From: Anastatus disparis
Taxonomy: Eukaryota > Arthropoda > Insecta > Hymenoptera > Eupelmidae
Assembly: GCA_017163975.1 (NCBI GenBank)
Contig: JAFFSR010000364.1
Span: forward strand, 62,001-126,000
Direction of reading: 5' to 3'
DNA length: 64,000 nt
The notes beneath the pieces are model-generated. The model was not told the origin of the DNA. It made no database searches and saw only the letters and a list, made by a program, of their open reading frames with translations. Below, in pieces: positions 48,423 to 60,705 of the stretch. Both the position numbers and the translations under genes were made by a program. Every line of letters starts with the position of its first letter. Within the stretch, counting starts at the first letter, position 1.

Positions 48423-49610
48423 GGGTAAAATAAATTTTAATAAAATATATGACTGATTCCATCTTATATCGAACAGGCCGACTGCACCTATGTCTTCGAA
48501 TCACATGTTTTTTTTATATTTTCCTCTGAAACTTACTTACTCTGAAAATAAGTGCATACGTATTTTTTTTTTGTTTTTCAATATCATAAAAAATATATTT
48601 TTTATGCACTTTTAAAAAACGTTTCCAAGTGCTTTATCGCAATGCTTTCTCATAGAACTCATTGAGTTAGAGTAATTTGATTTTATTTTTTTAAATGTAA
48701 TTTCAATGTAAAAAACATAATTTCTATTAAACAGAAATTAAGAAAGAAAAGAAAGTGTGAGAGTAAGTGTCAGAGAGTAATTAGAAAAGAGAGAGTGAGG
48801 GATAGATAAAAATAATGCAAAAATGAGTATCAGGGTGAAATAGAAGAAAAGGGAGGAAGTAAGAAAGAAAGAAAAGAATTAGTGAGACCGTTAAATCAGA
48901 AGAAGTTATCGAAGAGCTATATGCTAAGAAAATAATTTTTTAAAAGATTTTTTAATAAGGACAGTAGTGAATAACTTGTATACAAAATTTGAAGCAAATC
49001 TATTGACTAGTTTACGTAAAATAGAAGAAAAATGAAAATTTTATTGAAAATTTTGAAAAGCTCTAAAATTAAAACTACGCTAAGAAAATCAATTTTCAAA
49101 AGTTTTCTTTTGATAGTCGCAAATAATTTCGATTCAAATTTCAAAGCAAATTCATCAAATAATTTACGTGAAATAAAAAAAATCAAAAATCAAAATTTAT
49201 TTCAATTTTTAAAATGGCTCCAAAATTAAAACTGCATTAAGAAAACCAATTTTCAATAGCTCCCACACCAGTTAGACAAAAAAAAATTGTATGCAAAATT
49301 TGAAGCAAATTTATCGACTATTTTTTGAGATCTGGCTGGCGTAATGAATACAGACACACACACACATACAGATATTTTCTGGAAACTACTTTTTTTGACT
49401 CCGTTCAAATATTACGGGAGTGTCTACGCGACATCTACAGGCGCGTGAGTGTGCGTCTGTTTAGAAGAGGAAAGGCGAGCAAAATGCATGCTATGCCACT
49501 CAAAAATTTTGAATATTTTTTTTTTTAACAGTCTAGTAGATTTTTGATATTTGTTACTTAATTTGTAAATAATAAAGTACGATACAATTTATTTAATACA
49601 ATTTTCTTAA

Positions 49611-50636
49611 GTAGATGTAAAACGGATACTACACCTGTTCTCTTAAATATTGACAATCTTCTTATTTTATTGCAAAATTTTAAGAAAAGAAATGCATTTG
49701 TAGTATTTACTACGAAAATTATTCAGTTAAATTTTCAAATAAATTTATTCATTAGTTATTCAAAACATTAGGTTTGTTGTACAAAATCTAAAAATTCTAA
49801 CATATATTGAAACCCGAAATTCCGAGAAACTAATGAATGAATTTATTTGAAAATTTAACTAACTAGGAGAGTATCAGACCTCCGGATCACGGATTTTGCT
49901 CAAACTTTGGGATAAGTTTTCAGGTGTCAAAATATGAAAGGAAACAAATTTTAGATCCCAATGCTCAATATTTCCTAGTTACAAGCAATTAAAAAATTAC
50001 TAAAAAGTTACTAGATTTTCAAACGCATATAGTTCCTTAGCATTGATAGCTAGGAGCTTGAAAATTTTAAAAATAAAAGCTGAGCTCAAATCCTTTCGAA
50101 ATAGTAATTATAGCATGTCAAAATGTTATTTTTTCCCAAAGTTATAGCGTGATAAACATTGGACCTGATTTTTCTTTTTAAAACATTAATTAATAACAAA
50201 AGCTGAAATTGGGTCTAATGTTTATCAAGCTATAACTTTGGGAAAAAATAACATTTTGACATGCTTTAATTACTATTTCGAAGGGATTTGAGCTCAGCTT
50301 TTATTTAAAAAAAGTTTCAAGCTCCTAGCCATCAATGCTAAGGAACTATATGCGTTTGAAAATCTAGTAACTTTCTAGTGATTTTTTAAATTGCTTGTAA
50401 CTAGGAAATATTGAGCATTGGGGTCTAAAATTCTGTTTCCTTTCATATTTTGATATCTGAAAACTTATCCCAAAGTTTGAGTAAAATCCGTGATCCGGAG
50501 GTCTGATACTCTCCTAGTAAATAATCTTCGTGGCAATTAGTACAAGCTAAAGCATTTCTTTTCCTCAAGTTTTGCAATAAAATTAAAAAATAGGTCAGAT
50601 TCATGAGTACAGATGTAGTGTCCGTTTTACATCCCC
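49611..50636. mobile_element. TTAA element, GGATGTAAAAC tip, hosting a palindromic MITE
   Basis: TTAA at 49607-49610 plus GTAGATGTAAAACGGATAC; right end GTCCGTTTTACATCCCC plus TTAA at 50637-50640. Same family as 39638-40882. A 655-bp palindrome occupies its centre; without it and one TAA the element would be about 370 bp. Confidence 0.8.
49863..50517. mobile_element. 655-bp palindromic MITE, AGGAGAGT family (CTAGG subtype)
   Basis: CTAGGAGAGT and ACTCTCCTAG ends with TAA at 49860-49862 and 50518-50520. It is very close to the copy at 6453-7115 and inserted into an element of another family. Confidence 0.85.
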
Positions 50637-50640
50637 TTAA

Positions 50641-50819
50641 GGGGATGTAAAATACCGATATTACAATTTTCCAAATTTTTCATTCTTTAAATTTTTTTTT
50701 TAATATCTCTATATTACTGCCTTCTATTTTAATTAATAAAAAGCATAATATAGAGATATTTCGGAAAATTTTTAAATAAATATTAAAAATTTGAGAAACT
50801 GCAATATTAGTAACTATAT
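50641..50819. repeat. Foldback adjoining the TTAA element
   Basis: It starts GGGGATGTAAAAT right after TTAA, as if a second element of the same family shared that site. It folds on AATATCTCTATATTA/TAATATAGAGATATT and matches part of 34730-34830. The right end is lost at the SINE. Confidence 0.5.
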
Positions 50820-50830
50820 ATTAAACATGT

Positions 50831-51162
50831 GTAGGAGCGCGGTGGCGTAACGGATAGAGCTCTTGCCTTCAACGCGGTGGGCACGAGTTCGAATCCTGGC
50901 CAGGCACCTCTGACTTTTTTTCGAAAGAAAATTAGTGCATGTGCTACCCATATCGCGACTCTTAAAATATCCGACCTCATTGAGTATCGGTTGATTGTTG
51001 GTCACAAAAAGTGGCTGACCATCCATCGGTAGTCAAAGTTTTCGGTATGGTGGGTCTGACAGTCTAGCCTGATGTAATGTGTTAAACAGGTACCGGGCTG
51101 GACTCCCTCGACTTCACCATATAAAAAGGTTAATCATATAGAGGACAAAATCCTTTCTATAT

Positions 51163-51201
<39 letters not shown>
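50831..51201 (+). mobile_element. tRNA-derived SINE with poly(A) tail
   Basis: The head has an A-box-like TGGCGTAACGGA and a B-box GAGTTCGAATCC at tRNA spacing (50838-50896), followed by a ~270-bp body and about 33 A. An 11-bp duplication, ATTAAACATGT, is perfect at 50820-50830 and 51202-51212. The head ends in GGCACC, not a mature tRNA end, and the downstream body shows it is a SINE, not a tRNA gene. It would be mobilised by a LINE. The minus-strand ORF here is a shadow. Confidence 0.9.
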
Positions 51202-51204
<3 letters not shown>

Positions 51205-53095
51205 AAACATGTAACCTGAGACTTCTATGGAATGATTACCATACCTAAAATATAAGACGTTTTGGATGTCAAAATTCAAAATAGCTGATTCAATTTAGCG
51301 ACTTTTACATAAGTTTTTTGTATTTTTTCCATTTTTTGATTTCTCACAGAGAAAGCATTGTATCGATAAAAAAATTTTTTTTCTATTTTTTCATTAATCT
51401 TTACATATTTGAACTCGGTGAGTCGAAAAAAGTGGTTTCCAGAAAATGTATGTGTGTGTGTGTGTGTGTGTATGATTTCAGTTAGTAAATTGTATCTCGA
51501 GAACTACTCGATGGATTTGCTTCTAATTTTTCATGGAATTTAGTTTTTTGACTAACTTGCTGGGAAGCTATTGATAATTGGTTCTTCTAGCGTAGTTTTC
51601 ATTTTAGAGTTGCTTAAAAAAAAAATTTCAATTTTTCATTTTTTTGTTTTTTTTTGTTTACTAATCGATGAATTTGCTTCAAAATTTGCACGGAAATTAT
51701 TTGTGATTGCCCAAATAAAATAAATTTTAAAAAACTGATTTTCTTAGCTTAGTTTTAATTTTAGAGCATTTTGGAATTTTTAAAAAAAATGTTTTTATTT
51801 ATTAAGCCAATAAAATCTTAAAAACTACTCGATGGATTTACTTCAAATTTTCCATATAATTCAATTTTTCGATCAACTGGTGCGGAAGCTATTGAGAATT
51901 GGTTTTCTTAGCGTAATTTTTTTTTAGAGTCATTTTAAGAATTTTAAAAAACTTTCGATTTTTCTTTTTTTTGTATTTTACGTAAACTACTCAAAAAATT
52001 TGTTTGAAAATTTGTATGGAACTTAATTTTGACTGCCAAAAGTAGAAAAACTTTTAAAAACTGATTTTCTTAGCGCACTTTTAATTTTAGAGCATTTTAA
52101 AAATTTTTTATAAAATTTTTTTTTTTGAATTTTTTCTATTTTACGAAAACCATTTGATAGATTCGCTCCAAAATTTAAATACAAGTTATTCGCTACTGTC
52201 CAAAAAAACAAGCTTTGGAAAACATATTTTCTCAGAGCAGTTTTAATTTTAGAGCATTTTGAAAATTAAAAAAAAATTTTTATTTTTCATTTATCTTTTA
52301 TTTTGTGTAAACCATACTATAAATTTTCTCCAAAATTTTTGTACAATCAATTCGATATTGTCTGAAAAAAATAAGCTTTTGAAAACTAATTTTCTTAGAG
52401 TGGTTACAATTTTAGAGAAGTTTAAAGATTTAAAAAAAAATTTCGATTTTTTATTTCTTATTTTTTTTATTTTATGTAAAGTACTCGATAGATTTGTTCT
52501 AAAATTTACAGGGAAATCATTTACAACTGCCGAAAGAAGGAAAATTTTCATAGGGTTGTTTTAATTTTAGAGCATTTTTAAAATTTTGAAAAAGAAATTT
52601 TGAAAAGAAAATGTTATTTATTCAGCCAATTAGATCTCGAAAATTACTCGATGGATTCGCTTCAAATTTCGCATACTATCTATGTTTTTGTATAAGTAGA
52701 CGGGAAGCTATTGAAAATTGGTATTCATAGAGTAGTTTTTTTTATAGAGCCATAAACATGAACTGTATTTATATATAAATATGATTGCATTTTATAAAGA
52801 TTTGAAATTTTGTTGTCATCATTCTTTTTATTACTACATTATATCATTTTTTCAATAGAAAAAATTTTTTTTTGTATTACTTGATGATTTAAAATAAATT
52901 ATAAATGTTGAAAAAGCAAACAGCTAGCATATATGTTCGAGATTTATAAAGTACAATATGAGTAAATATTAATTTTAGACAATTTTTTAATATTAAAATC
53001 ACATTTAAATAAATATCAAAAAATTAATGAAACTCAAAGAGCTCTATGAGAAAGCATTCCGCCAAAGCACTTGGCAGCGTTTTTTGTTATAAGGA

Positions 53096-53654
53096 CATGA
53101 CGTTAATTTTTAAAATGAATTATTTTTTTATTACTTTGATATTGATTATGTAAAAAAATAATATTATAAAAATATACAGAATTCTAACTAGCGGAAAATT
53201 TCATATTTTCTTTAAACTTTTTTTTCAAAAATTTACGTTTTTGCAGTCAGCATGTTGATATTTCTCATTTTTCTTGCGCCAATATTACCCAACGTTGTGT
53301 GAATAATAAAAGCTAGATTAGATGTACTTATTTGTTGGCTGCAATATGATGGCAATCAATAAAATTTATTTTTAGTTTTTTTTTTTTAATTCTTAAATTT
53401 TGTTGATCGTGACATTTGTTTTTCAAATTTAAGAAAAATATGAAATTTTCTGCCAGTTTTAATTCTGTTTATTCTTATAATACTTTTTTCTTACCTAATC
53501 AATATCAAAATAATAAAAATTTGACAACCAAAACGTCTCAAATTTTAGATATAGTAATTATTCTATGGAATCCTTACACTAGCAATGATCATATCACGAG
53601 AACAGTACAAGACAACACCATAAAGAAGCTAAAAAATAAAAAATAGTATATTAC
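53096..53654. other. Spacer, nothing recognised
   Basis: AT-rich with an unsupported 76-residue ORF at 53416 that resembles nothing known to me. Confidence 0.35.
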
Positions 53655-53770
53655 GTTCCGAGGCACGGAACAGGCTCATTCCATGCGCGTGTTGGTTTGC
53701 TTCGCGAGGCGAAGCCTCGCGAAGCAAAACACGCGCATATGATGAGCCTATTTCGTGCCGAGGAGCGTAT
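53655..53770. repeat. GC-centred foldback
   Basis: GGCACGGAACAGGCTCAT and ATGAGCCTATTTCGTGCC arms, then GCGCGTG-TTGCTTCGCG, closing on GAGGCGAAGCCTC. About 115 bp in an AT-rich setting. Same design as 27833-27990 and 54618-54710. Confidence 0.7.
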
Positions 53771-53771
53771 A

Positions 53772-54545
53772 CGATTTTCCTTCATGCCCGGCCGGAACTT
53801 CGCCATCCCAAAAAGATAAAAATTCATTTTTAAGTAAAAAAATACATCGAAAACGACTTCTAGTGAAAAGTCATTTGATGCTTTAGTTTGTTGTAGCGCG
53901 CATGCGCAAGAAACTATAGTATACGTTGAGAGCGTGAAAGAGAGGGAGAATGAGAGAGAGAATCGCAAATAAAAGTCCTATAGCGGTTAACATAGGATAA
54001 ACAATTCGTTTTATTTAACAATTCAAATAAATAAAACGTGTAAAGAAACAAAAAAAAAACATAAATATTCAATTATTTTATTGTATTTTTATTTTTCAAG
54101 TGTCTAAAAGCGTGTTGTGAGTGTCGTGAAAAAAATATCGCGAGTTAAAAAAAAATTGTGTATGCATGAAAGAAATGTGAAAAAACGGAACATGTGTATC
54201 CTATAGCTGATAACATAGGATATACAGTAAATAATCTAATGATAATTCATATAAAAAAAACGTGTGTAATTATTATGTGTGTGTATTTCATAATTTTAAC
54301 AGTCATGTCTAACGATGTTTGATGTATAATAACAGAGGTTAGACATACTGAGTATATATAGATATAGTCGGAACATGCAGCAGACAGTGAAGCGACCGAA
54401 ACTGTTGTAGTATGAAGGTGCGCAGTGGCTTCTGAGCATGTGATTGTAAAGAAAATCACAAATGTAATTTGCCCGTTCCCTGCCGCACGAGAGGCACTTT
54501 TAGGCGAAGTTCCGGCACGGGTATGAAGGAAAATCATTTTTTGCC
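53772..54545. mobile_element. ~770-bp TIR element, GATTTTCCTTCAT tip
   Basis: GATTTTCCTTCATGCCCGGC at 53772 and its complement near 54535 (both followed inward by CGGAACTTCGCC) are inverted. The interior has two copies of a TCCTATAGC-GTTAACATAGGAT word (53975, 54200) and GAGA-rich DNA. ORFs at 53651 and 54247 (minus) overlap these ends and are unsupported. Confidence 0.5.
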
Positions 54546-54617
54546 ATTTTAACCCCAAAATCGCAACTTCGTTGCTCTTTCTTGGTTTCTCATGGCAAAA
54601 AATACGGTTTGCAACTG

Positions 54618-54710
54618 GTATGAAAAGGCTTTTTCACGAAACGCGTTACGACCCTCGCCTTCGGCTTGGGCCGTAAACTTCTCGTTTTGTAAATAAAGCC
54701 TTTTTATACC
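54618..54710. repeat. GC-centred foldback
   Basis: GGTATGAAAAGGCTTTTT and AAAGCCTTTTTATACC flank a CCCTCGCCTTCGGCTTGGGC core. About 93 bp. Confidence 0.65.
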
Positions 54711-54967
54711 CGTTACAAAATGTACTATTTTTTACAAGAAAGTCAATATTTTGAAAAAATTGAAAATCATAGATAAAAACTACTAGCAGATTTGAAAACT
54801 ACTAGCAAAAATACGTAAGAAAATATGGTTTTCAAATTTTTCTACTTACTATTATATAGAAAAAAATTCACTCAAATAACATGAAAAATTTATGTTCATC
54901 GGGGCTGAAACGGGTCAATAAAAAAATACCCCTGGTAGAAAGTTTAAATATATATTCGGTATATCAT

Positions 54968-55783
54968 CCCGTACACGGAAAGAAATGTATTATTAAATAT
55001 TAGCACCAACTTAATGAAAAAATTACTATACTGTATACCAACGGAGAGACAAACTAGATGTGTTAAATTTTAGTATATGTATATAGTGAAATTTCAAAGC
55101 ATCAAATTTTATTATACTATATATCAAATGTTTCTATACCTCTTAGCAAATTTTACTATACTGCATATTAGATTTTATAAATATCATGTATTAAATTTTA
55201 TGGATATGAATTTTTTTTTAAATTCTAAAAATATTATTTTCAATGCTCGTTGACGTTCTGAGAATTTTGCTCATTTTCCATATTCAGTTAACGAAGAATT
55301 ATTTTGTTTGTGTGTTATTGTTAGAAAGTCACTCTTTTTGCAAATTATGAAAGGCTCTTTTCGAAGTTGTATATACTACATTTATCCTAAATTACACACA
55401 TCACAACAAACTAATCGCACACATACGCTACACCTAACGCATATTCTAACTAACGCTTATTATCACGAACGCGAAATTATTTAAATGCCTCTGTTTCAAA
55501 TTCCCTTATATACCAATCAAGTACTTCTCTTACCGCTCGCAGGTTGAAAAAATGAGTCGCCACCTAGTGATTGAGCGCGGCAACAGCAGTCTCGTCGTGT
55601 CATTCTCTGTATTCATAATTTTTACGATACTTAATAGCAATTTTTGTGAGCGCGTATATCATAAACTCGTAGAAGTATAGTAAATTTTCATAAAAGTATG
55701 TTAAATTTCTTGCATATGTCGAGTTTGTCCCCTCATTAGTGAAAAATATAGTAATTTTAAATTATATATTTTTCTCTGTGTAC
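54968..55783. mobile_element. ~815-bp TIR element, TACACGGA tip
   Basis: TACACGGAAAGAAATGTA at the left and TATATTTTTCTCTGTGTA at the right form a short imperfect TIR. The left third has repeated AAATTTTA-TATACT words. No ORF. The tip resembles 12373-12682. Confidence 0.45.
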
Positions 55784-55912
55784 TTCATGGGTGGTCGCGA
55801 TCATATGTTTTTATATATGGCGATAAAACTTCATTACTCTTAACGAATTATCGCGATGGCATCGGAAGAATATGGTCAATGTTGAATTATACTATATTCA
55901 CAAACAACACAT

Positions 55913-56060
55913 TACAAAGTGCGAGTGAGCGCGCATATGGGAACACAGTTAGTCAGAAAGAGAAAGGCTGTCTGCTCCTTATTTCCTTTTCAGTTCCTGG
56001 GCCGACAATCTTATTTTCTCACACTAAGTTTCCATATGCACTCACTCACTCGCACTTCGC
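55913..56060. repeat. ~148-bp foldback
   Basis: AAGTGCGAGTGAGCGCGCATATGG and the complement CCATATGCACTCACTCACTCGCACTT (allowing gaps) are the arms. Two overlapping ORFs at 55879-56119 are shadows. Confidence 0.6.
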
Positions 56061-56773
56061 ACTCATTGATTTTATATGGATATTTTACTCATAATCATAC
56101 TGTGTATATTTGCAAATAAACTTAGATTATACAATAAAGAACAGAAAATTTTAACGTTATCACAATAACAGCATGTGTGTCTTTAATAATTTTAAAGAAG
56201 TTACAATGTCAATCTAACCTGCACATATAGTAACGAAGATAGACGCTTATAGAAAACGAAGCGTCGAGCGACGATTCTATAAACGATTTTAATTGAAAAT
56301 TATTGACAACTCATATGAATTGTAATAATGAATATTATAATATTTATAATTTATTTCAAAACAGAAGAAAAAATCTTAATTAATTCTTTTGGAGATTATA
56401 TTTTATATCAACTTTGTAGTCTTTAATATATTATCGGTCATTTATCGCGACTGCGTGGCGACGAGATATAGCGAACAGTTAGTTACCCGACCATATCTTT
56501 ATCCTTAATTTTCTACCAGGGACAAAAAAATTTTTTTTATTGATACAATTTTTCTGTATGAGAAAGCAAAAGACTCATAAATTTTCAGTTCTCAAAAATA
56601 AAGAAATTTTTTTATTGTTTTATTTTGTATTTTTACCGACTCTTATAAATTAATCTGTATTTATTCAATGCAATAAGAGATGCTTTTTCGAATCAATCCT
56701 TTTTTATTATTTTTTTTTTCTTTTTTACAAAAAAACAAAAATGCATTTTTCTCCAAAAAGTAATTTTTTTATC
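56061..56773. other. Spacer, nothing recognised
   Basis: AT-rich; no ORF or repeat end that I can support. Confidence 0.35.
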
Positions 56774-56777
56774 TTAA

Positions 56778-57852
56778 GAGGCGGCTGGAACCAAATCGGT
56801 GACTTAGTTCAATGCTTACAATAAATGTTTATAATGACTTATTTATTCATTCGCGCGGCAAAAATATAGTCATTTCTTCTAACCATGTATATAAAGAGTA
56901 ATTTGAAACAGTTTCAGTGACAAAAAAATATAAAATATTGTCATAAAGCGAAAAATGCCATCTAACAGTCGATGCGTCTGTTATTTGCATGCAATAGATT
57001 TCAATTTAGCATTTTTCGCTTAAGACAATATTTCATATTTTTTTGTTGCTGTAACCGTTTCAAATTATTCATTCTGATTATGGTTTGAGGAAATGACTAT
57101 ATTTTTGCCAAGCAAATGAATAAATAAATTATAAGCATTTATAGTAAGCACTGAACTAACAAGGAGAGTGTTTCACCTTCAGGTCACTGTTTTTGCTCAA
57201 ATTTTGGGAATATTTTCTAGTTGCAGAAATATGAAGAAAGCCAAAATTTTAGAGGCCAACGCTCAATATTTCCCTAGTTACAGGCCATTGAAGAAAATCA
57301 CTAAAAAAGCTACTAGATTTTCAAACGCTTATAGTTCCTCAGTATTATTAGCTAGAAGCTTAAACTTTTTTTTAAATGAAAGCTGAGCTCAAATCCTTTC
57401 GAAATAGCACCTATACCATCTCAAAATATTATTTTTTCCCAAAGTTAGAGCGTAATAAAGATTGGACCTGAATTTTTTGTTGAAAACATTAATTAATAAT
57501 AAAAGCTAAAATTGGGTCCAATCTTTATTATGCTATAACTTTGGGAAAAAATAATATTTTGATATACTATAATTATTATTTCGAAAGGATTTGAGCTCAA
57601 CTTTCATTTAAAAAAAGGTTTAAGCTTCTAGCTAATAATTCTGAGGAACTATAAGCGTTTGAAAATCTAGTAACTTTTTCAGTGATTTTCTTCGATGACC
57701 TGTAACTAGGGAAATATTGAGCGTTTACCTCTAAAATTTTGGCTTTCTTCATATTTCTGCATCCAGAAAATATTCCCAAAATTTGAGCAAAAATGGTGAC
57801 CCGAAGGTGAAGCACTCTCCTTATAAGTAGCCGATTTGGTTCCGACCGCCTC
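56778..57852. mobile_element. TTAA MITE, GAG-tip clan, hosting a palindromic MITE
   Basis: TTAA at 56774-56777 and 57853-57856. The tips are GAGGCGGCTGGAACCAAATC and GATTTGGTTCCGACCGCCTC. The arms share GTAAGCA-TGAAC and ATATAGTCATTTC. The second arm is split by 57160-57823. Confidence 0.85.
57160..57823. mobile_element. 664-bp palindromic MITE, AGGAGAGT family (CAAGG subtype)
   Basis: CAAGGAGAGTG at the left and CACTCTCCTTA at the right, with TAA at 57157-57159 and 57824-57826. It is closest to 13435-14098; each arm carries the same ~72-residue ORF (57168 plus, 57815 minus), judged to be arm sequence. Confidence 0.85.
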
Positions 57853-57856
57853 TTAA

Positions 57857-58684
57857 ATTTTTTTGCGGTCAGGTGGCCTTAAAATCTATATTTTTATAAG
57901 TGCAGAATTCAGATTTTTTTTTTAAATATGGTCAATGTCCTAATCGTTATTCAAGTCCCAACTAATAGCCGTTTTTATTATTTATATTACGAAAAATAGT
58001 ATATTCATTATACTGATAAGAAAAAAATTACTTTTAATCATTTAAATATCCTTGCGTAAACTGCACTACATTTCTGGGCACCAAAAGGTAGCAGAAATTG
58101 AAAAAAAATATTAAAATTGATTTTATTCGTAATGACGTGTCTTGTCTAAGCGCGAATACTAAAGGTGTGCGTATTAATTCTTTACCTTTTTTTAAATAAT
58201 GACATCATTTTTTGTGAAATTTTTCGCATAATTAATCTTAAAAACAATAATTATAAGTAAATTTATGCAGTTTTATGAAATTTTTGTACTTTTTTACGAA
58301 AAAAAAGGGTGAACAGTAATTGCATCATAAAAAAGCAACATGCTGCTACTAATAACCAAACTAAATTTAATATTTTAAATGTTTGTGTGAACATTTTCAC
58401 ATTTTCATTATGTATAATTGTTATTTTGGTACATAATATACTTTTGTTATAACTGTATAATATTCGATTTAAAATTTTTTAAATGTTTTCATCGTAACTT
58501 AACCAAACAAAATTTATGTTCACGTGCTTCTTCGTGTTCAAGTATAAATAACATGGGTAGTAGTTAAGACAAATGTTGAGCTAGTAGTTAGAACGTACTT
58601 TTTTTGATGAGCAGTAGCTGTCAATATTTGATAACTTAGATCTTGTTTTATGGTATAAATTTATTTTTATAAAAATTGCATGAA
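57857..58684. other. Spacer, nothing recognised
   Basis: AT-rich. No supported exon, RNA or repeat end. Confidence 0.35.
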
Positions 58685-58688
58685 TTAA

Positions 58689-58792
58689 CTCCCCCTGCGC
58701 TAATGACGAGGTAACTCGTCCAGTTCCACGTTTAAATACATGCTTTTCGATTTGGTGCTGGTCGCAGTAGGCCTGCCTGGGTTGCAGGGGGG
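58689..58792. mobile_element. Tiny TTAA-flanked element with CCC tips
   Basis: TTAA at 58685-58688 and 58793-58796 enclose 104 bp with ends CTCCCCCTGC and GCAGGGGGG. TTAA plus a C-rich tip is the piggyBac pattern. The interior is GC-rich and not palindromic. The minus-strand ORFs over it are unsupported. Confidence 0.45.
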
Positions 58793-58970
58793 TTAACATG
58801 TATTTTTTTATTATTTTTTCCAACGGCGTTCGGAAAGTTCGTTTTTCGATACGCGTTTCCGTTCTGAAAGTGATCTATAATATCAAAGTTATTTTTACAA
58901 TTATTGTTTAAAAACATATTTTTTGTTCGAAAAACAAAAATATGTAGTAATTTAAAAATCCTTTATTTAA

Positions 58971-59488
58971 GAGGCGGTCGGGACTATTTGCCGCATAGGG
59001 GCGCTACGGTCAGGTGAGAGAAAAATGTAAAATAATTTTTACACAGCGATTTACAATTTACTGAAACAATAATATACCTTTAATTTTTTCAATAACTCTA
59101 ACCATATATATATATAGAATAATTATTGATGCTAATCTTGTTTGAAAAGTCTAAAATATTGTTGTAAAGCGAAAAATGCAGCGCGGGATAGAGCCGGCGT
59201 GAGCATGTTTTCATCATTCTTAGTATTACTTTCTCTGTCGCACTAAAGAAAAATACACATGTTTACATCGGCTCTATCACGCGCAGCATTTTTCGCTTTA
59301 CAAAAATATTTTAGACTTTTCAAACAAGATTAGCATCGATAACTATTCTACATATACATGGCAAAAGTTATTGACATTGTTAGAAGTATATTATTGTCTT
59401 AATAAATTGTAAATCTGTGTATAAAAAATATTTTATATTCTTCTTTCACCTGCAGCGCCCCCATGCGGCAAATAGTCGCGACCGCCTC
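58971..59488. mobile_element. TTAA MITE, GAG-tip clan
   Basis: TTAA at 58967-58970 plus GAGGCGGTCGGGACTATTTG; right end AAATAGTCGCGACCGCCTC then CTAA, a mutated TTAA. The arms share GCGGCA, TTTTTCGCTTTAC and CTTTTCAAACAAG. About 518 bp. Confidence 0.8.
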
Positions 59489-59492
59489 TAAG

Positions 59493-59884
59493 GGGGAATA
59501 CAGGTGAAATCTTGTTTTTCAATAAAAAAATAACGTTTTTGATTTTTAATTTTTGACTCATAGTACCTACAACATAATCTATGCGTGATGTTGTTCAAAA
59601 CCATCTAAAGAATCTATAAAAAAATTTTCAGCACAAAATATTCAAAATTGTGGGACTAGTAGTATTTTTACTGCTGCCTCATTTACCTCTAAATCAAGCA
59701 GCAGTTAAAATACTACTAGTCCCACAGTTGTTAATATTTTGTGCTGAAAATTTTTTTATAGATTCTTTAGATGGTTTTGAAGAACATCACGCATAGATTA
59801 TGTTGTAGGTACTATGAGTCAAAAATTAAAAATCAAAAACGTAATTTTTTTATTGAAAAATAAGATTTCACCTGTACCTTTCCC
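59493..59884. mobile_element. ~390-bp TTAA palindrome abutting the previous MITE
   Basis: GGGGAATACAGGTGAAATC at the left and GATTTCACCTGTACCTTTCCC at the right, with TTAA at 59885-59888 and the left site merged with the neighbour's. The arms are near-perfect around GTGATGTTGTTCAAAACC and TACTACTAGTCCCAC. Confidence 0.75.
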
Positions 59885-60256
59885 TTAATGATATTCCTCG
59901 TTATAGTTTATCAAATTTTCTCCGTAATTGTATATAGTATTTTACATAACAACATAATTGAACATTTTTTATTTTTAGTATTTTCAGCACGGCGTTATGT
60001 AGGAAAATTATTATTTCAATAATTTAATGAATTGACAGCGTTCAGAAGAAAAAAAAGTTTATGTTAGTTCAAATGATTAACCGAAACTAAATGGTATTTA
60101 TTAATAAAGTGAAATTAGACGGTCGTTAATTATCCCTACTTTTACGTAAAGCACCACCTATCAAGCTAAAGAGTAGGGAAACAAAAACGTTACGCACGCG
60201 CTTTTTTCTATTATTTAAAATGAAATTTATCGGTTGTTAACTATCCCTTCTTCTAA

Positions 60257-60705
60257 AAAGGAGAGTACCCGAACTTCGGTAAACGGATTTGGCTCAAACT
60301 GCAGGGTTTGATTTTTTAATGAAAAAAAAATGAACCCGTGTTTTTTCTTTTGTTTGAATAGGCCACATAGAAGGAGATATAGACATTTTTTCGAAAACAT
60401 AATAAAAAAGAGCATTTGTAGGATCTTGAATAACTAAACAACTAAGACTCTTACAAAAAATGCATGAAAAATGAAATAAAGTACAGATTAAATGCTTTCA
60501 TTTAAGCTTTGTTGCATTGAAAAAGCTTCTGTGTTTCAAAGGTTACACGCGATTAAAATATGTTAATGAAATAACGTAAAAAATTGATGATATGTTACAC
60601 GTTAAAAATTTTAAAAAATATGTAGTCATTTTCAACTAAGCACAACTTTTGAACCACAGAAGCTTTTTTAGTACAATACAGCTTAAATGAAAGCATTTAA
60701 TTTTG
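60257..60705. repeat. AGGAGAGT half-element and a foldback
   Basis: 60257-60305 starts AAAGGAGAGTACCCG and continues like one arm of the palindromic MITEs, but no second arm is present. 60480-60705 is a separate foldback with ATGCTTTCATTTAAGC and GCTTAAATGAAAGCAT arms. ORFs at 60227, 60636 and 60773 are not recognised. Confidence 0.5.

Larger units (their letters stand above)
48600..53095. mobile_element. 4.5-kb element with ~170-bp subterminal repeats
   Basis: The tips (48610-48660 and 53040-53090) are inverted: CCAAGTGCTTT-CG-AATGCTTTCTCATAGA. Inside are ~170-bp units in opposite orientations: about two at 48970-49320 and about eight at 51430-52760, each with TTCTTAGCG-AGTTTTAATTTTAGAGC and ACTACTCGATGGATTTGCTTC. 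The same unit and tip occur at 1480-2990. A TTAA element and a SINE have inserted in the middle. Short ORFs at 49032, 52023, 52259 and 52291 are shadows of the repeat. Confidence 0.65.

Noticed and set aside
50831..50905. A functional tRNA gene
   Set aside because: A- and B-box are present, but the sequence continues into a SINE body with poly(A) and target duplications, and the acceptor stem does not pair properly.
55879..56119. Two ORFs of 66-71 residues as a small gene
   Set aside because: They overlap a 148-bp foldback and have no known similarity.
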